A stretch of DNA of 32,500 bases, taken from Nitrospirota bacterium. GTDB taxonomy: Bacteria; Nitrospirota; Thermodesulfovibrionia; UBA6902. The position numbers and the translations under genes were made by a program. Positions 1-8,321 of the stretch are shown here, piece by piece. The DNA lies in contig JACRPZ010000064.1 of assembly GCA_016222905.1 (NCBI GenBank), positions 1-32,500 on the forward strand, given 5' to 3'. The notes under the pieces are model-generated. The model saw only the letters and a program-made list of their open reading frames with translations. It was not told where the DNA came from and did no database searches. The first letter of the stretch is position 1. Each line of letters starts with the position of its first letter.

Positions 1-74
1 CTTCCTCTCTTGCATCGTCAGCCTCATTTCTGCCTCCTGTCGCTTTTGCTTACAGAAGGCTATTTTCGATTATT

Positions 75-136
75 TTTCGTATCGATTTCTTATTTGAGGC
101 AACGATCCTCTTTCGTATCGTTTTTTAATGAGGCAA
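75..136. repeat. Imperfect direct repeat upstream of the first gene
   Basis: The decamer TTTCGTATCG occurs at 75-84 and again at 111-120. The octamer TGAGGCAA follows each copy, at 95-102 and 129-136, so two diverged units of about 35 bp lie head to tail. Bases 1-180 contain no gene I can support. The repeat is either a binding-site array for the downstream gene or a short duplication; no known regulator site was recognised. Confidence 0.5.
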
Positions 137-168
137 TTCGTAGATATGAATATCTTTTATTACTTATG

Positions 169-174
169 TATAAT
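169..174 (+). promoter_or_regulatory. Candidate -10 box (TATAAT) just before the first gene
   Basis: A perfect TATAAT lies seven bases before the ATG at 181, which would place transcription initiation on or next to the start codon. No convincing -35 is present (ATGAAT at 146-151 is a poor match) and no Shine-Dalgarno precedes the ATG. A leaderless mRNA is therefore possible, but the call rests on one hexamer in AT-rich DNA. Confidence 0.35.
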
Positions 175-180
175 TAAAAA

Positions 181-2148
181 ATGGATAACAAAATCAGAAC
201 GCAAAGTATTTCATATTGGAAAGTATTCCGTTTGATTTTTGTGTTATTTTCTTTGTATCTCCTCAGAGATGCTTTTTTCCGATGGGATGGATTTAGATAT
301 CACTCAACATTTTTTGAATTCATTCCAAGTGTTGCTTTGGTGACAGTGATGTGGAGCATAGTAGCTGCCTGTGCGGCGTTGGTAATATGGCTGCTGCTAA
401 GAGGCTTTGAATGGTTTTGTCAGCGAATGGGATGGAAAATCAAAGCGGAAGTTCTGTTAATGTTTATAGTGTTTTTTGTATTGTTGATTGTAATATTCTG
501 GATCGGGAAAAAACTTATAATTAAAGAACAACTTTCGCTTGTAATGAAATTGGCAGTATTGATAGTTACAAGTTTAACGGCAATATTCTTAACGTGGCGG
601 TTTCGTAATAAATATGATTATGTTCATGAGCGCTTTACTCCTCTTGTATTGCTGTTCGCTATCTGGAGCATAGTGTCTATTCCAATAGTGGTCTATCACT
701 CATGGCTAAAACAAACAAATAATCTTGTATCGCATAAAACTTTTCAATCTATCCCAAAAGACACAAATCTCCCTAATATTATTCTGGTAATTTTTGATGC
801 GCTGACAGCACAAGACATGTCAGCATACGGATATAATAGACCAACTACGCCATTTATAAGTGAGTGGTCAAACACCGCGTCTTTATTTAACCGGGTCGAG
901 TCAAGTAGCAACTGGACAACATCAGCAACTACTTCTTTATTAACTGGGAGGAATGTATGGAGTCATAGGATGTTTCATGAATATTCGATCCCTTTTAAGA
1001 GTGATATCGAAAGCCTTCCATTCGTATTAAAGAATTTTGGTTATTACAATATGGCTTTTGTAGTGAATCCATTTGCTTCGCCAAAAAAATTGGGTATGAT
1101 AAAAAACTTTGATATCGCTCCTCCTTTTATTGAGCATGTAAAATCGCAACATTTAATTGGGTGGAAGTTTGGCTACCTTGATGCAATACTTACTAAATTA
1201 TTTGAAGGTAAAATTAAATTTTTTACATGGATAATAGCCCCTGATTTTATTTTAGGAAAGATGATCAGGGCAATTTATTTTCCTTTGTATGAGATTTCTC
1301 AAACAGAGGTGCCACCTGAGATGGCCTTTGAGAAATTCTTAAAAGCTGTTGACACCGGGGTTCAAGAGCCATTCTTTGCCTGGATTCATCTGTATCCTCC
1401 GCATGACCCTTATTTGCCTCGGGAACCCTATATAGGCATGTTTGACTCTTCAATGAAACTTAGAACGTATAATGAACAGATGGAAGAGGTATTAGGGAAA
1501 AAAGTTAAAAATATAGAAAATTGGGGAATCTACAGAGCAAGGTATGATGAGTTTATTAGAGATTGTGATAAGACTTTTGAAAATTTCATATTACAATTCT
1601 CAAAGAAGGATAAATCTAAGAATACTATAATTATCTTAACTTCTGATCACGGGGATAGCTTTGAACATAATTATTTCACTCATGGCAACGAACATCTTTA
1701 TGAACAAGTTACTCATATACCTTTAATTATTAAAGAACCTGACCAAACAAAGAGAGTTATAATTAACGATTTGGTAGAGCAAATAGATATAACGCCTACA
1801 ATCCTTGGGTTGGCTAATATCCCGGCGCCATCATGGATGGAAGGTCGCTCGCTTCTGCCACTTTTACGCGATAAAAAACTTATTTCCAAGCCTGTGTTTT
1901 CCATGAATTTTGAAAAAAATCCTGGTCGAGGACATCAGATAACTAAAGGTACTATAGCAGTCTGGGAGGATGATTATAAGTTAATTCATTATCTTGATGG
2001 AGGAAAATCTCTTCTTTTCAATTTAAAAGAAGACCCCGGTGAAACAATAAATTTATTCAATGAAAAACACGATATTGGTCAGCGTCTTCTTGCCCTGATC
2101 AAGGACAATCTTAGAAAGGCTAATGAACGCATTGGCAAAGGAGAATAA
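181..2148 (+). CDS. Membrane-anchored sulfatase-fold (alkaline phosphatase superfamily) hydrolase or transferase
   Basis: The 655-residue protein has about five hydrophobic segments in its first 175 residues (roughly 13-30, 48-74, 91-110, 120-138, 153-172). A sulfatase-fold domain follows from about residue 197. Metal-binding signatures are visible: NIILVIFDAL with D206, and the SDHGD motif with D489-H490. The nucleophile segment reads SNWTTSATTSLLTG, so aligning SLLTG with the arylsulfatase CSPSRASLLTG puts Thr246 where Cys or Ser would be modified to formylglycine. Thr nucleophiles are typical of LtaS and phosphoethanolamine transferases. The enzyme may therefore transfer or hydrolyse a phosphate ester on a surface glycan or lipid rather than cleave sulfate. 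The catalytic domain should face the periplasm. No Shine-Dalgarno precedes the ATG. It opens a glycan-modification region, but its substrate cannot be read from sequence. Confidence 0.82.
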   Translation: MDNKIRTQSISYWKVFRLIFVLFSLYLLRDAFFRWDGFRYHSTFFEFIPSVALVTVMWSIVAACAALVIWLLLRGFEWFCQRMGWKIKAEVLLMFIVFFVLLIVIFWIGKKLIIKEQLSLVMKLAVLIVTSLTAIFLTWRFRNKYDYVHERFTPLVLLFAIWSIVSIPIVVYHSWLKQTNNLVSHKTFQSIPKDTNLPNIILVIFDALTAQDMSAYGYNRPTTPFISEWSNTASLFNRVESSSNWTTSATTSLLTGRNVWSHRMFHEYSIPFKSDIESLPFVLKNFGYYNMAFVVNPFASPKKLGMIKNFDIAPPFIEHVKSQHLIGWKFGYLDAILTKLFEGKIKFFTWIIAPDFILGKMIRAIYFPLYEISQTEVPPEMAFEKFLKAVDTGVQEPFFAWIHLYPPHDPYLPREPYIGMFDSSMKLRTYNEQMEEVLGKKVKNIENWGIYRARYDEFIRDCDKTFENFILQFSKKDKSKNTIIILTSDHGDSFEHNYFTHGNEHLYEQVTHIPLIIKEPDQTKRVIINDLVEQIDITPTILGLANIPAPSWMEGRSLLPLLRDKKLISKPVFSMNFEKNPGRGHQITKGTIAVWEDDYKLIHYLDGGKSLLFNLKEDPGETINLFNEKHDIGQRLLALIKDNLRKANERIGKGE

Positions 2149-2236
2149 ACGGCAAGATATTTATGCCACACGCTATTGAAAATTCAAAAATAAAACTTAA
2201 TGAGATAAATAAAACTGCACTGGGGAAAATAAAACG

Positions 2237-2989
2237 ATGGTATTCAAGAAAAACTATGCAAATGTCTATGATTCTTTATATCAGAATAAAGATTATGAGA
2301 AGGAATGTGATTTTATAGAGGAAATTTTAAAAAAACAGGGTAAGACCGTTAAGACGATTTTGGATCTCGGATGCGGCACCGGCGGACACGTCCTTATCCT
2401 TGCGAAAAGGGGTTATAAAGTTACGGGGATAGATCAATCGGAAGATATGCTAAAAGCGGCAAGGAATAAGGCAAGAAGCGCCGGATTAAAAATTGATTTT
2501 CATAAAAGTTCAATCCAGGATTTAAGGCTGAATCAACGATTTGACGTGGTTATATCCATGTTTGCTGTAATGGGGTATCAAACTGACAATGAGGATCTGG
2601 CTTTAGCCTGCAAAACAGCAAAGAAGCACTTAAGGCAAGGCGGAAATTTTATTTTTGATGCATGGAATGGTCTTGCTGTCATGGCGGATTCTCCGACTCA
2701 GGTAGTTAAAGATTTACGAAACGGAAATGAACGCATTGTTCGTATTACCAGACCAAACATGGATATGATCTCTCATTCTGTTGATGTAAACTTTAATGTT
2801 TTAGTTTTAAAAAGAGATAAATTAATTTCTGAAACTGAAGAAACTCACAAGATGCGTTTTTTCTACCCGCAAGAGATTAAATATTTTCTTCAAGTTGCGG
2901 GATTTTCTGATATTAAATTCTGTCCGTTCCTAAAGCCTGCTCTTCCGTTATCAGAGCGGGATTGGAATATGAGTGTAATAGCGAAATAA
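2237..2989 (+). CDS. Class I SAM-dependent methyltransferase
   Basis: This 250-residue protein has a clear Rossmann methyltransferase domain. Motif I is ILDLGCGTGGHV (about residues 41-52) and the motif II acidic residue is in VTGIDQSEDML. The fold resembles Methyltransf_25 proteins that modify small molecules or sugars. There is no signal peptide or membrane segment, so it should be cytoplasmic. GGGGA lies about ten bases before the ATG and supports this start. It sits 88 bases downstream of the sulfatase-fold gene on the same strand, in a glycan-biosynthesis neighbourhood, which suggests a sugar or lipid-linked glycan substrate. The specific acceptor cannot be determined. Confidence 0.82.
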   Translation: MVFKKNYANVYDSLYQNKDYEKECDFIEEILKKQGKTVKTILDLGCGTGGHVLILAKRGYKVTGIDQSEDMLKAARNKARSAGLKIDFHKSSIQDLRLNQRFDVVISMFAVMGYQTDNEDLALACKTAKKHLRQGGNFIFDAWNGLAVMADSPTQVVKDLRNGNERIVRITRPNMDMISHSVDVNFNVLVLKRDKLISETEETHKMRFFYPQEIKYFLQVAGFSDIKFCPFLKPALPLSERDWNMSVIAK

Positions 2990-3055
2990 TTTCAGTGTAA
3001 TTATTGTTAGAACTGGAGCCAATGCCTAAATAATACTTTTCTAAATTGAATTAAG

Positions 3056-3101
3056 ACTATTACATAATCGAAAAATAATACTGACTATCAAATGTAATAG
3101 T
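3056..3101. repeat. Perfect 10-bp inverted repeat upstream of a methyltransferase
   Basis: ACTATTACAT at 3056-3065 is mirrored exactly by ATGTAATAGT at 3092-3101, with a 26-base spacer. A competing shorter stem, AATACT (3077-3082) with AGTATT (3099-3104), shares the right arm. The dyad lies in a 146-base gap and ends 34 bases before the next ATG. It could be an operator or mRNA hairpin. The region is very AT-rich, so chance is a real alternative. Confidence 0.4.
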
Positions 3102-3135
3102 ATTGATAATTGCAAAAATCATAATGAGAGCATAA

Positions 3136-3873
3136 ATGAAAAAAAATATTTCTAAAGAAGCAAAAGAATTATTTTTACAGCTTAAGCAGAAAGGATTTAT
3201 TGCGCTTGTTCATCTCACTATAAGAGTTATAGTTAATTGTATTTTATACCCGTATTACAGTATATTTAAGTCATCTAAGACATTCATATTTCAAAAGCAA
3301 ACACACCATTATTTCTATCACTGGTATAACACTTCTTGGGCCAATGAAAGAGCTGTTGAGGTCCCGATTATTATGGAGATTATAAATAAGAATTCTAATA
3401 AGAAAATTCTTGAGGTAGGTAATGTTCTCTCTCACTATTTTTATTTCAATCACGATATCTTAGATAAGTATGAAAAATCTAAGGATGTAATTAATCAGGA
3501 CATAATAAATTTTCAACCGTCTGAAGAGTATGAGTTAATTGTTAGTATTTCTACTCTGGAGCATGTAGGCTTTGATGAAAAACCGAAGGATCCAGAGAAG
3601 ATCATATATGCTGTTGAAAATTTAAAAAAAATTCTTGCGCCACACGGGAAAATTATTATTACACTGCCTTTGGGATATAACTATGAAATGGATAGGTTGC
3701 TGAGAGATGGTAAAATAGAATTTACTAACGTGGTGTACTTAAAAAAAGTATCTAGGAATAATACTTGGAAAGAAGTTAATTCTAAAGATGTTCAGGATAT
3801 AACATATAACAGCTTTTTGCAATCTGCGAATGGGCTGGTAATTGGAATTATTGAAAAAAATAAATTTACCTAA
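3136..3873 (+). CDS. SAM-methyltransferase-like protein with an atypical motif I
   Basis: The 245-residue protein has a methyltransferase-like centre: ILEVGNVLSHYF, then INQDIINF, then LIVSISTLEHVGFDE and a late strand ending IIITLPLGYN. The usual Gly-rich SAM loop (GxGxG) is replaced by GNVLSHY. I associate this pattern with a recurring family in surface-polysaccharide loci rather than with a decayed gene, because the reading frame and downstream motifs are intact. The N-terminal 60 residues are basic and partly hydrophobic, suggesting peripheral membrane association. GAGAG precedes the ATG at short distance. The gene is notably AT-rich and is flanked by other glycan genes. The substrate is unknown. 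Confidence 0.65.
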   Translation: MKKNISKEAKELFLQLKQKGFIALVHLTIRVIVNCILYPYYSIFKSSKTFIFQKQTHHYFYHWYNTSWANERAVEVPIIMEIINKNSNKKILEVGNVLSHYFYFNHDILDKYEKSKDVINQDIINFQPSEEYELIVSISTLEHVGFDEKPKDPEKIIYAVENLKKILAPHGKIIITLPLGYNYEMDRLLRDGKIEFTNVVYLKKVSRNNTWKEVNSKDVQDITYNSFLQSANGLVIGIIEKNKFT

Positions 3874-3925
3874 TTTCAATATGATGTTGGATTATCGTCT
3901 TTGCATAAAATAAAAGAGGGAGAAT

Positions 3926-4339
3926 ATGGAGAATTTCGAAATAATCAAAGATAATCATGAAATTTTAGCAATCATTATAAGAAGCAATTTTTCAACGGAG
4001 GAAGTCAAATTTTTCACACCTGATGATTTTTCTCAACAACTTGGCTATATGCATCACAAAAAAGGGAAAAAAATCAGACCACATTCTCATCGGCCGTTGA
4101 CACGTGAAATTCTTTTTACGCAGGAAGTTTTATTTATAAAAAATGGAAAATTGAAAATTGATTTGTATCAAAGCAATCATTCTTTCCATTCAACACATGA
4201 ACTGTCTGCCGGGGACGCTATTTTATTGGCATCCGGTGGACATGGTTTTGAGGTTCTTGAAGATATAGAAATGATAGAGGTGAAACAAGGTCCTTACGCC
4301 GGGAATATGGATAAAACACACTTTGAGGGTAACGCATGA
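3926..4339 (+). CDS. Cupin-fold protein preceding a DegT aminotransferase
   Basis: This 137-residue protein has a small beta-barrel cupin pattern. The first cupin motif is recognisable in KIRPHSHRPL, with two His residues as candidate metal ligands. A second motif follows at LSAGDAILLASGGHGFEVL. AGAGGGAG lies a few bases before the ATG, a strong ribosome site. Its stop overlaps the next start by four bases (ATGA), so it is probably translationally coupled to the aminotransferase. Related cupins beside DegT genes act on or bind nucleotide-sugar intermediates, but isomerase, epimerase or binding roles cannot be separated here. No signal peptide is present. Confidence 0.65.
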   Translation: MENFEIIKDNHEILAIIIRSNFSTEEVKFFTPDDFSQQLGYMHHKKGKKIRPHSHRPLTREILFTQEVLFIKNGKLKIDLYQSNHSFHSTHELSAGDAILLASGGHGFEVLEDIEMIEVKQGPYAGNMDKTHFEGNA

Positions 4340-5448
4340 TCCCGGTCAATGAACCTCTCCTGAATGGTAACGAAAGACAATACCTACTTGAATGCATTGA
4401 TTCAGGCTGGATTTCATCAGAAGGCCCTTTTGTTAAAAAATTTGAGGAGATGGTTTCTTGCTATGTAGGCCTTAAACATGGGGTGGCTGTGTGTAATGGT
4501 ACCGCCGCGCTTGAAGTAGCGGTGTCTGCAATATATTTGAAGCCCGGCGAAGAAGTTATAATGCCGACTTTTACCATTATTTCCTGTGCGCTGGCCGTTT
4601 TAAGACGTGGCGGGATCCCGGTGCTTGTTGATGTGGAGCCTGATACATGGTGTATGGATATAAATCAGGTTAAGGATAAAATAACTTCTAAGACAAGGGC
4701 GATTATGCCGGTTCATATGTACGGCCACCCTGTTGATATGGATCCTATAATGGAACTTGCTGAAAAGCATAAATTATATGTCATAGAAGATGCCGCAGAG
4801 GCGTATGGCGCCGAGTATAAAGGAAGAAAATGCGGAAGCATGGGACACATAAATTGTTTTAGTTTCTATGCCAATAAGATCATAACAACAGGCGAGGGAG
4901 GTATGGTTGTTACTAATGATGATAAACTTGCTGAGAGGGCAAGACTTCATAGAAATCTTTGTTTTAAAGAGGGACGAAGGTTTTATCATGAGGAATTAGG
5001 CGGAAATTACCGTATGACAAACCTGCAAGCAGCCGTTGGTGTAGCACAGATGGAGAGGGGAGAGGAATTTGTCGAGATTAAGAGGAAAAATGGAGCAATA
5101 TATAACAGGCTTCTGGCAGATGTTGACTTGATTCAAAAACCTGCAGAAAAGGAATGGGCAAAGAACGTTTACTGGATGTACGGGATTGTTTTGGATGAAA
5201 ATTCAAGATTTAATGCCGAAGGTTTTGCAAGCAGGTTAAAAGAAAAAGGAATCGGCACAAGACCTTTTTTTCTCGGGATGCACGAACAGCCAGTTTTTCA
5301 TAATATGGGCTTATTTAAAACCGAACAATATCCTGTTGCCGAAAGGATTGCGAGACAAGGGCTTTATTTACCATCAGGTCTGACCCTTACAGAAAAGCAG
5401 ATAACAATTGCAGTTGAAGCAGTTACAGATGTGATAGAAAAGGGTTGA
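4336..5448 (+). CDS. DegT/DnrJ/EryC1/StrS-family PLP-dependent sugar aminotransferase
   Basis: The 370-residue length and N-terminus (IPVNEPLLNGNERQYL) are typical of perosamine-synthase-like members of the DegT family. These transaminate a keto group on a nucleotide-activated hexose, with PLP and glutamate. The PLP-binding Lys is K181 in FYANKIITTGEGG. The preceding aspartate that contacts the PLP ring nitrogen is D152 in VIEDAAEAYG. The protein is soluble and full length. It starts inside the end of the cupin gene (ATGA overlap) after GAGGGT, so the two are co-translated. The product is presumably an amino sugar for the surface glycan built by neighbouring genes; whether it is a 3- or 4-amino sugar cannot be told from sequence. 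Confidence 0.85.
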   Translation: MIPVNEPLLNGNERQYLLECIDSGWISSEGPFVKKFEEMVSCYVGLKHGVAVCNGTAALEVAVSAIYLKPGEEVIMPTFTIISCALAVLRRGGIPVLVDVEPDTWCMDINQVKDKITSKTRAIMPVHMYGHPVDMDPIMELAEKHKLYVIEDAAEAYGAEYKGRKCGSMGHINCFSFYANKIITTGEGGMVVTNDDKLAERARLHRNLCFKEGRRFYHEELGGNYRMTNLQAAVGVAQMERGEEFVEIKRKNGAIYNRLLADVDLIQKPAEKEWAKNVYWMYGIVLDENSRFNAEGFASRLKEKGIGTRPFFLGMHEQPVFHNMGLFKTEQYPVAERIARQGLYLPSGLTLTEKQITIAVEAVTDVIEKG

Positions 5449-5458
5449 TGGAAAACCA

Positions 5459-6160
5459 TTATACTTTTTGAAATTTAAGCCACAATATTGTTTTTATATA
5501 TTTTATTCCTCGTTGCAAATATTTCGATAATGTTGGCGCTGTTTTAGATTCTCCAAACTTTCTTGGAATACAGTGATATGGAAGCTCCTTTATTTTGTAA
5601 CCTTTCTTAAGCGCCTTGTACAGGAGATATATGCAATATTCTCCATAATCTCCCTTTAAGCCGATATCCTCTAATACTTTCTTCTTTGCAACAACAAAGC
5701 CTGTTGTATAATCGGTGATAGAAGAGTCCAAAAGGTATTTTGCAAAATAATTTATGAGGATGCTTCCGATAATTCCGACAGGTGTATCTCTGGCATCTTT
5801 TCCGCCAGTTATATAACGTGAGCCAACAGCTATGTCATATTCATCAAGAGACCTTGCCAATTTCGGAAGCACCTCTGGTGGCATGGAAAAGTCACAGTCC
5901 ATCCATCCGACAACTTCTCCCTTTGAAATGGCAATTCCATCCGAAATAGCTGTCGTTAGACACTTTTGATTTAATCTTCGTAGCACTTTGACATTTTCAT
6001 CTGAAATTTTTCCTACCACTTCCCACGTCTTATCAGGGGAGTCATCATCCACAACGATGATTTCTACAGCGTTGTTAAAACTCTTCTGAATAGCTCGAAT
6101 TAAATCAACGATATTATCTTTTTCGTTATAAGTTGGCAGTACTATTGAAATTTTGTGCAA
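5459..6160 (-). CDS. Family 2 glycosyltransferase, DPM1-like (polyprenyl-phosphate sugar synthase)
   Basis: The 233-residue protein opens with the GT2 signature ISIVLPTYNEKDNI and has the nucleotide-binding IIVVDDDSPDKT. A DxD-type metal site lies in GWMDCDFSMPPE. The order and spacing match dolichyl- or polyprenyl-phosphate mannose synthases. No C-terminal transmembrane helices are present, only a basic tail (about 212-233), so membrane contact would be peripheral. The only in-frame start near the domain is TTG at 6160. A GAGG Shine-Dalgarno a few bases upstream supports it. The gene follows the GT87-like membrane gene by 28 bases on the same strand. The likely division of labour is that this enzyme makes the lipid-linked sugar donor and the membrane protein uses it. 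Confidence 0.82.
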   Translation of the reverse strand: MHKISIVLPTYNEKDNIVDLIRAIQKSFNNAVEIIVVDDDSPDKTWEVVGKISDENVKVLRRLNQKCLTTAISDGIAISKGEVVGWMDCDFSMPPEVLPKLARSLDEYDIAVGSRYITGGKDARDTPVGIIGSILINYFAKYLLDSSITDYTTGFVVAKKKVLEDIGLKGDYGEYCIYLLYKALKKGYKIKELPYHCIPRKFGESKTAPTLSKYLQRGIKYIKTILWLKFQKV

Positions 6161-6188
6161 GTTGCCTCTTTTTTTTAGTATAAACTGC

Positions 6189-7418
6189 CTACTTACGCCT
6201 TTTTAAGAAAAAAGGCTGACGAATATAGTCTTTAAACCAATCAGGAAGCGAGGAAAAGAATAGATAGAGTAACCCAGCAAAAATTATCCAGTTGGAAAAT
6301 TCTTCTATAATAAATGTTGTTTTTCGTCCTATAAAGTGCATGATAAAAAAGCTCCATAATGATAACAGTATTGCCATCAGTGTTACAAGAGGAGCTAATG
6401 AAATGACTTTGCCCTTATTGACCAGCCATGTTGCAAGTTGTGGAACTGTGAAAATCAAAAATATTAACCTGTAATCATGGGTGTTCATTAGAATGAAGCA
6501 ACCTATATAAATGCTTGCTCCCACTCGAAAAGCATTAAGGTGTTGACCTTGTTTATATTGTTCGCCATTCTTAAGACGCATGCTAAACAAAAGTGATGAG
6601 AACAATATCAGAAATGCTAAGAGGTAGGAAATTACCTTAAGAAAGAGAGCAAGACTGTCTGATATTGGAAGACCAAAAAAACGACTGTTTCTAAGCCCCA
6701 TCCACCAGACATTTATACCAAATGAACTTCCGACAAGTTTTGGTGTTGTTTTGTAAACTTGCATAAAGTCATTAAATGAAAATACTGCGTAGATCATAAA
6801 CAATCCTAATGCTGATAGAAAAAGAGTCCAGAACTTTTTTCTATTTTCTTTTAGAAGATATACAAATGCAAAAACAGGATAAAGCTTAAGTACGGAAGCG
6901 AATATAAATAGAAATAACGCAGAAATGTTTGAGTAATAATCTATAGCCAAAGCCAGAGATAAAATAAAGAACAAGACTAATTCTATATTTGATCTCTCAA
7001 TCCCGAGCATTACGGCAGGTGAAAGAATTATTATAGATAAGATAAAGTAAGTAAGATTATCGAATTTTCCATGGAACCAGAATATGCCGATCCCGATGAA
7101 AAATAAAATTACAACGATGCTTCCCAATATATTTGTATGGCTTTCGTTAATTCCCAAGGCAAAGAGGAGATGCCATATTCTCGGATAATTTAACTGATGA
7201 CCTCGTGGGTTAACAGGATTCTTCATTAAGGGGTCATATCCCTGAGCATATGCCTCTGCTGCCCAGGCTAACTGGCGTGAATCATGAAAACCAGGAGGAT
7301 CTATAGGAATATTCCATTTTCGAAGCAGCCAGACATTCTGAAAGAAAACAAATAAAATAATCGCGGTTGCCAATAATATAACGGTTGATAAAAATAATAA
7401 TGGTTTGACCCAATTCAT
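6189..7418 (-). CDS. GT87/DUF2029-like integral-membrane glycosyltransferase
   Basis: The 409-residue protein is almost entirely hydrophobic, with about ten membrane segments beginning at residues 6-28. A loop after the first helix carries PGFHDSRQLAWAAEAYAQG, DPLMKNPVN and LNYP. This arrangement is typical of GT-C transferases that use polyprenyl-phosphate mannose (GT87, DUF2029), where an acidic residue in the first extracytoplasmic loop is catalytic. Asp (FHDS) is a candidate for that role. A short basic tail (FFLKRRK) ends the protein. It is read away from the divergent methyltransferase gene across a 216-base gap. The adjacent DPM1-like gene probably supplies its donor lipid. Substrate and linkage are unknown. 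Confidence 0.7.
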   Translation of the reverse strand: MNWVKPLLFLSTVILLATAIILFVFFQNVWLLRKWNIPIDPPGFHDSRQLAWAAEAYAQGYDPLMKNPVNPRGHQLNYPRIWHLLFALGINESHTNILGSIVVILFFIGIGIFWFHGKFDNLTYFILSIIILSPAVMLGIERSNIELVLFFILSLALAIDYYSNISALFLFIFASVLKLYPVFAFVYLLKENRKKFWTLFLSALGLFMIYAVFSFNDFMQVYKTTPKLVGSSFGINVWWMGLRNSRFFGLPISDSLALFLKVISYLLAFLILFSSLLFSMRLKNGEQYKQGQHLNAFRVGASIYIGCFILMNTHDYRLIFLIFTVPQLATWLVNKGKVISLAPLVTLMAILLSLWSFFIMHFIGRKTTFIIEEFSNWIIFAGLLYLFFSSLPDWFKDYIRQPFFLKRRK

Positions 7419-7634
7419 TGGATTAAGTTATTGTTTAAACATAGACCAAAGTGATTTGAGGAGTATAGAATTTAGAAAATTATACCTTTTTCCTGTAGGA
7501 TTGTAAATAAAGTTGACATAAAATTAAATTGAATCATCGGTCTGACAAAACATCATATAATTAATTGGGCGATATAAACCAAGTAAATGCTGCATAAAGG
7601 TTTGCTGCTATTTATAAAGTGGAGATAATATTTT
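7419..7634. other. Divergent intergenic region between membrane transferase and methyltransferase genes
   Basis: This 216-base AT-rich spacer must hold outward promoters for both flanking genes. On the plus strand, a TTGACA at 7513-7518 lacks a -10 at the right distance. A TATAAT at 7556-7561 lacks a good -35. No hairpin, repeat or known operator was found. A GTGGAGA ribosome-site-like stretch lies about ten bases before the ATG at 7635. Confidence 0.4.
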
Positions 7635-8321
7635 ATGGAAAATAAAAATGTTAAATTATCAAAAATGTATAAATATATTTTTCCTAAAGAGGAATTAGAA
7701 GGTAAGGAAAGGCTATGGAAAGTATTAATTGACGGGATTCTTCAAAAATATATTAAAGAGAATGATACTGTTTTGGATATTGGAGGAGGCCAATGTTTAT
7801 TTATCAACAATGTTAGGTGTGGGAAGAAATATGCGGTAGACTTAAATCCTGATATAAGAGAATATGCCAATCAGGATGTTGTCACTATACAAGAAAGCGC
7901 GAATAATGTCTCATCTGTTCCAGACGAAAGCGTAGATCTTGTTTTTGCGAGTAATTTCTTTGAACATATGAAGGATAAAGATGAGTTGGAAAAAGTTATT
8001 GAAGAGATAAAGAGGATTCTTGCTGTCAATGGCTTGCTCCTTATTATTCAGCCGAATATTCGCTATGCATATAAAGAGTACTGGGACGTCATTGACCATT
8101 ATACGCCAATAAGTGATAAGAGTCTTACGAGTTTATTGGAAATTAATGATTTTCAGATAAAAATATGTTATCCGAGATTTTTGCCATGGTCGCCAATAAC
8201 TAAAATAAGCAATTTTACGATTCTTCTGAAAATTTATCTTCGCATTCCTCTGCTTTGGCGTTTTTTTGGTAAACAGATGTTCATAGCAGCACAAAAATTG
8301 CCGGAGAATAACATAACGTAA
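7635..8321 (+). CDS. Class I SAM-dependent methyltransferase (Methyltransf_11-like)
   Basis: The 228-residue protein has motif I in VLDIGGGQCLF (about residues 46-56). An acidic residue after strand 2 lies in KYAVDLNPDI, and motif IV is in DLVFASNFFEHM. A later strand, NGLLLIIQPNIRY, completes the Rossmann core. It should be a cytoplasmic enzyme acting on a small molecule or lipid-linked glycan. Its TAA stop shares a base with the next ATG (TAATG at 8319-8323), so the glycosyltransferase downstream is probably translated by reinitiation. The pairing suggests both act on the same glycan. No specific substrate can be assigned. Confidence 0.8.
   Translation: MENKNVKLSKMYKYIFPKEELEGKERLWKVLIDGILQKYIKENDTVLDIGGGQCLFINNVRCGKKYAVDLNPDIREYANQDVVTIQESANNVSSVPDESVDLVFASNFFEHMKDKDELEKVIEEIKRILAVNGLLLIIQPNIRYAYKEYWDVIDHYTPISDKSLTSLLEINDFQIKICYPRFLPWSPITKISNFTILLKIYLRIPLLWRFFGKQMFIAAQKLPENNIT

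Noticed and set aside
2163-2315. 50-codon ORF overlapping the methyltransferase start
   Set aside because: It has no ribosome site and runs out of frame through the N-terminus of a well-supported methyltransferase.
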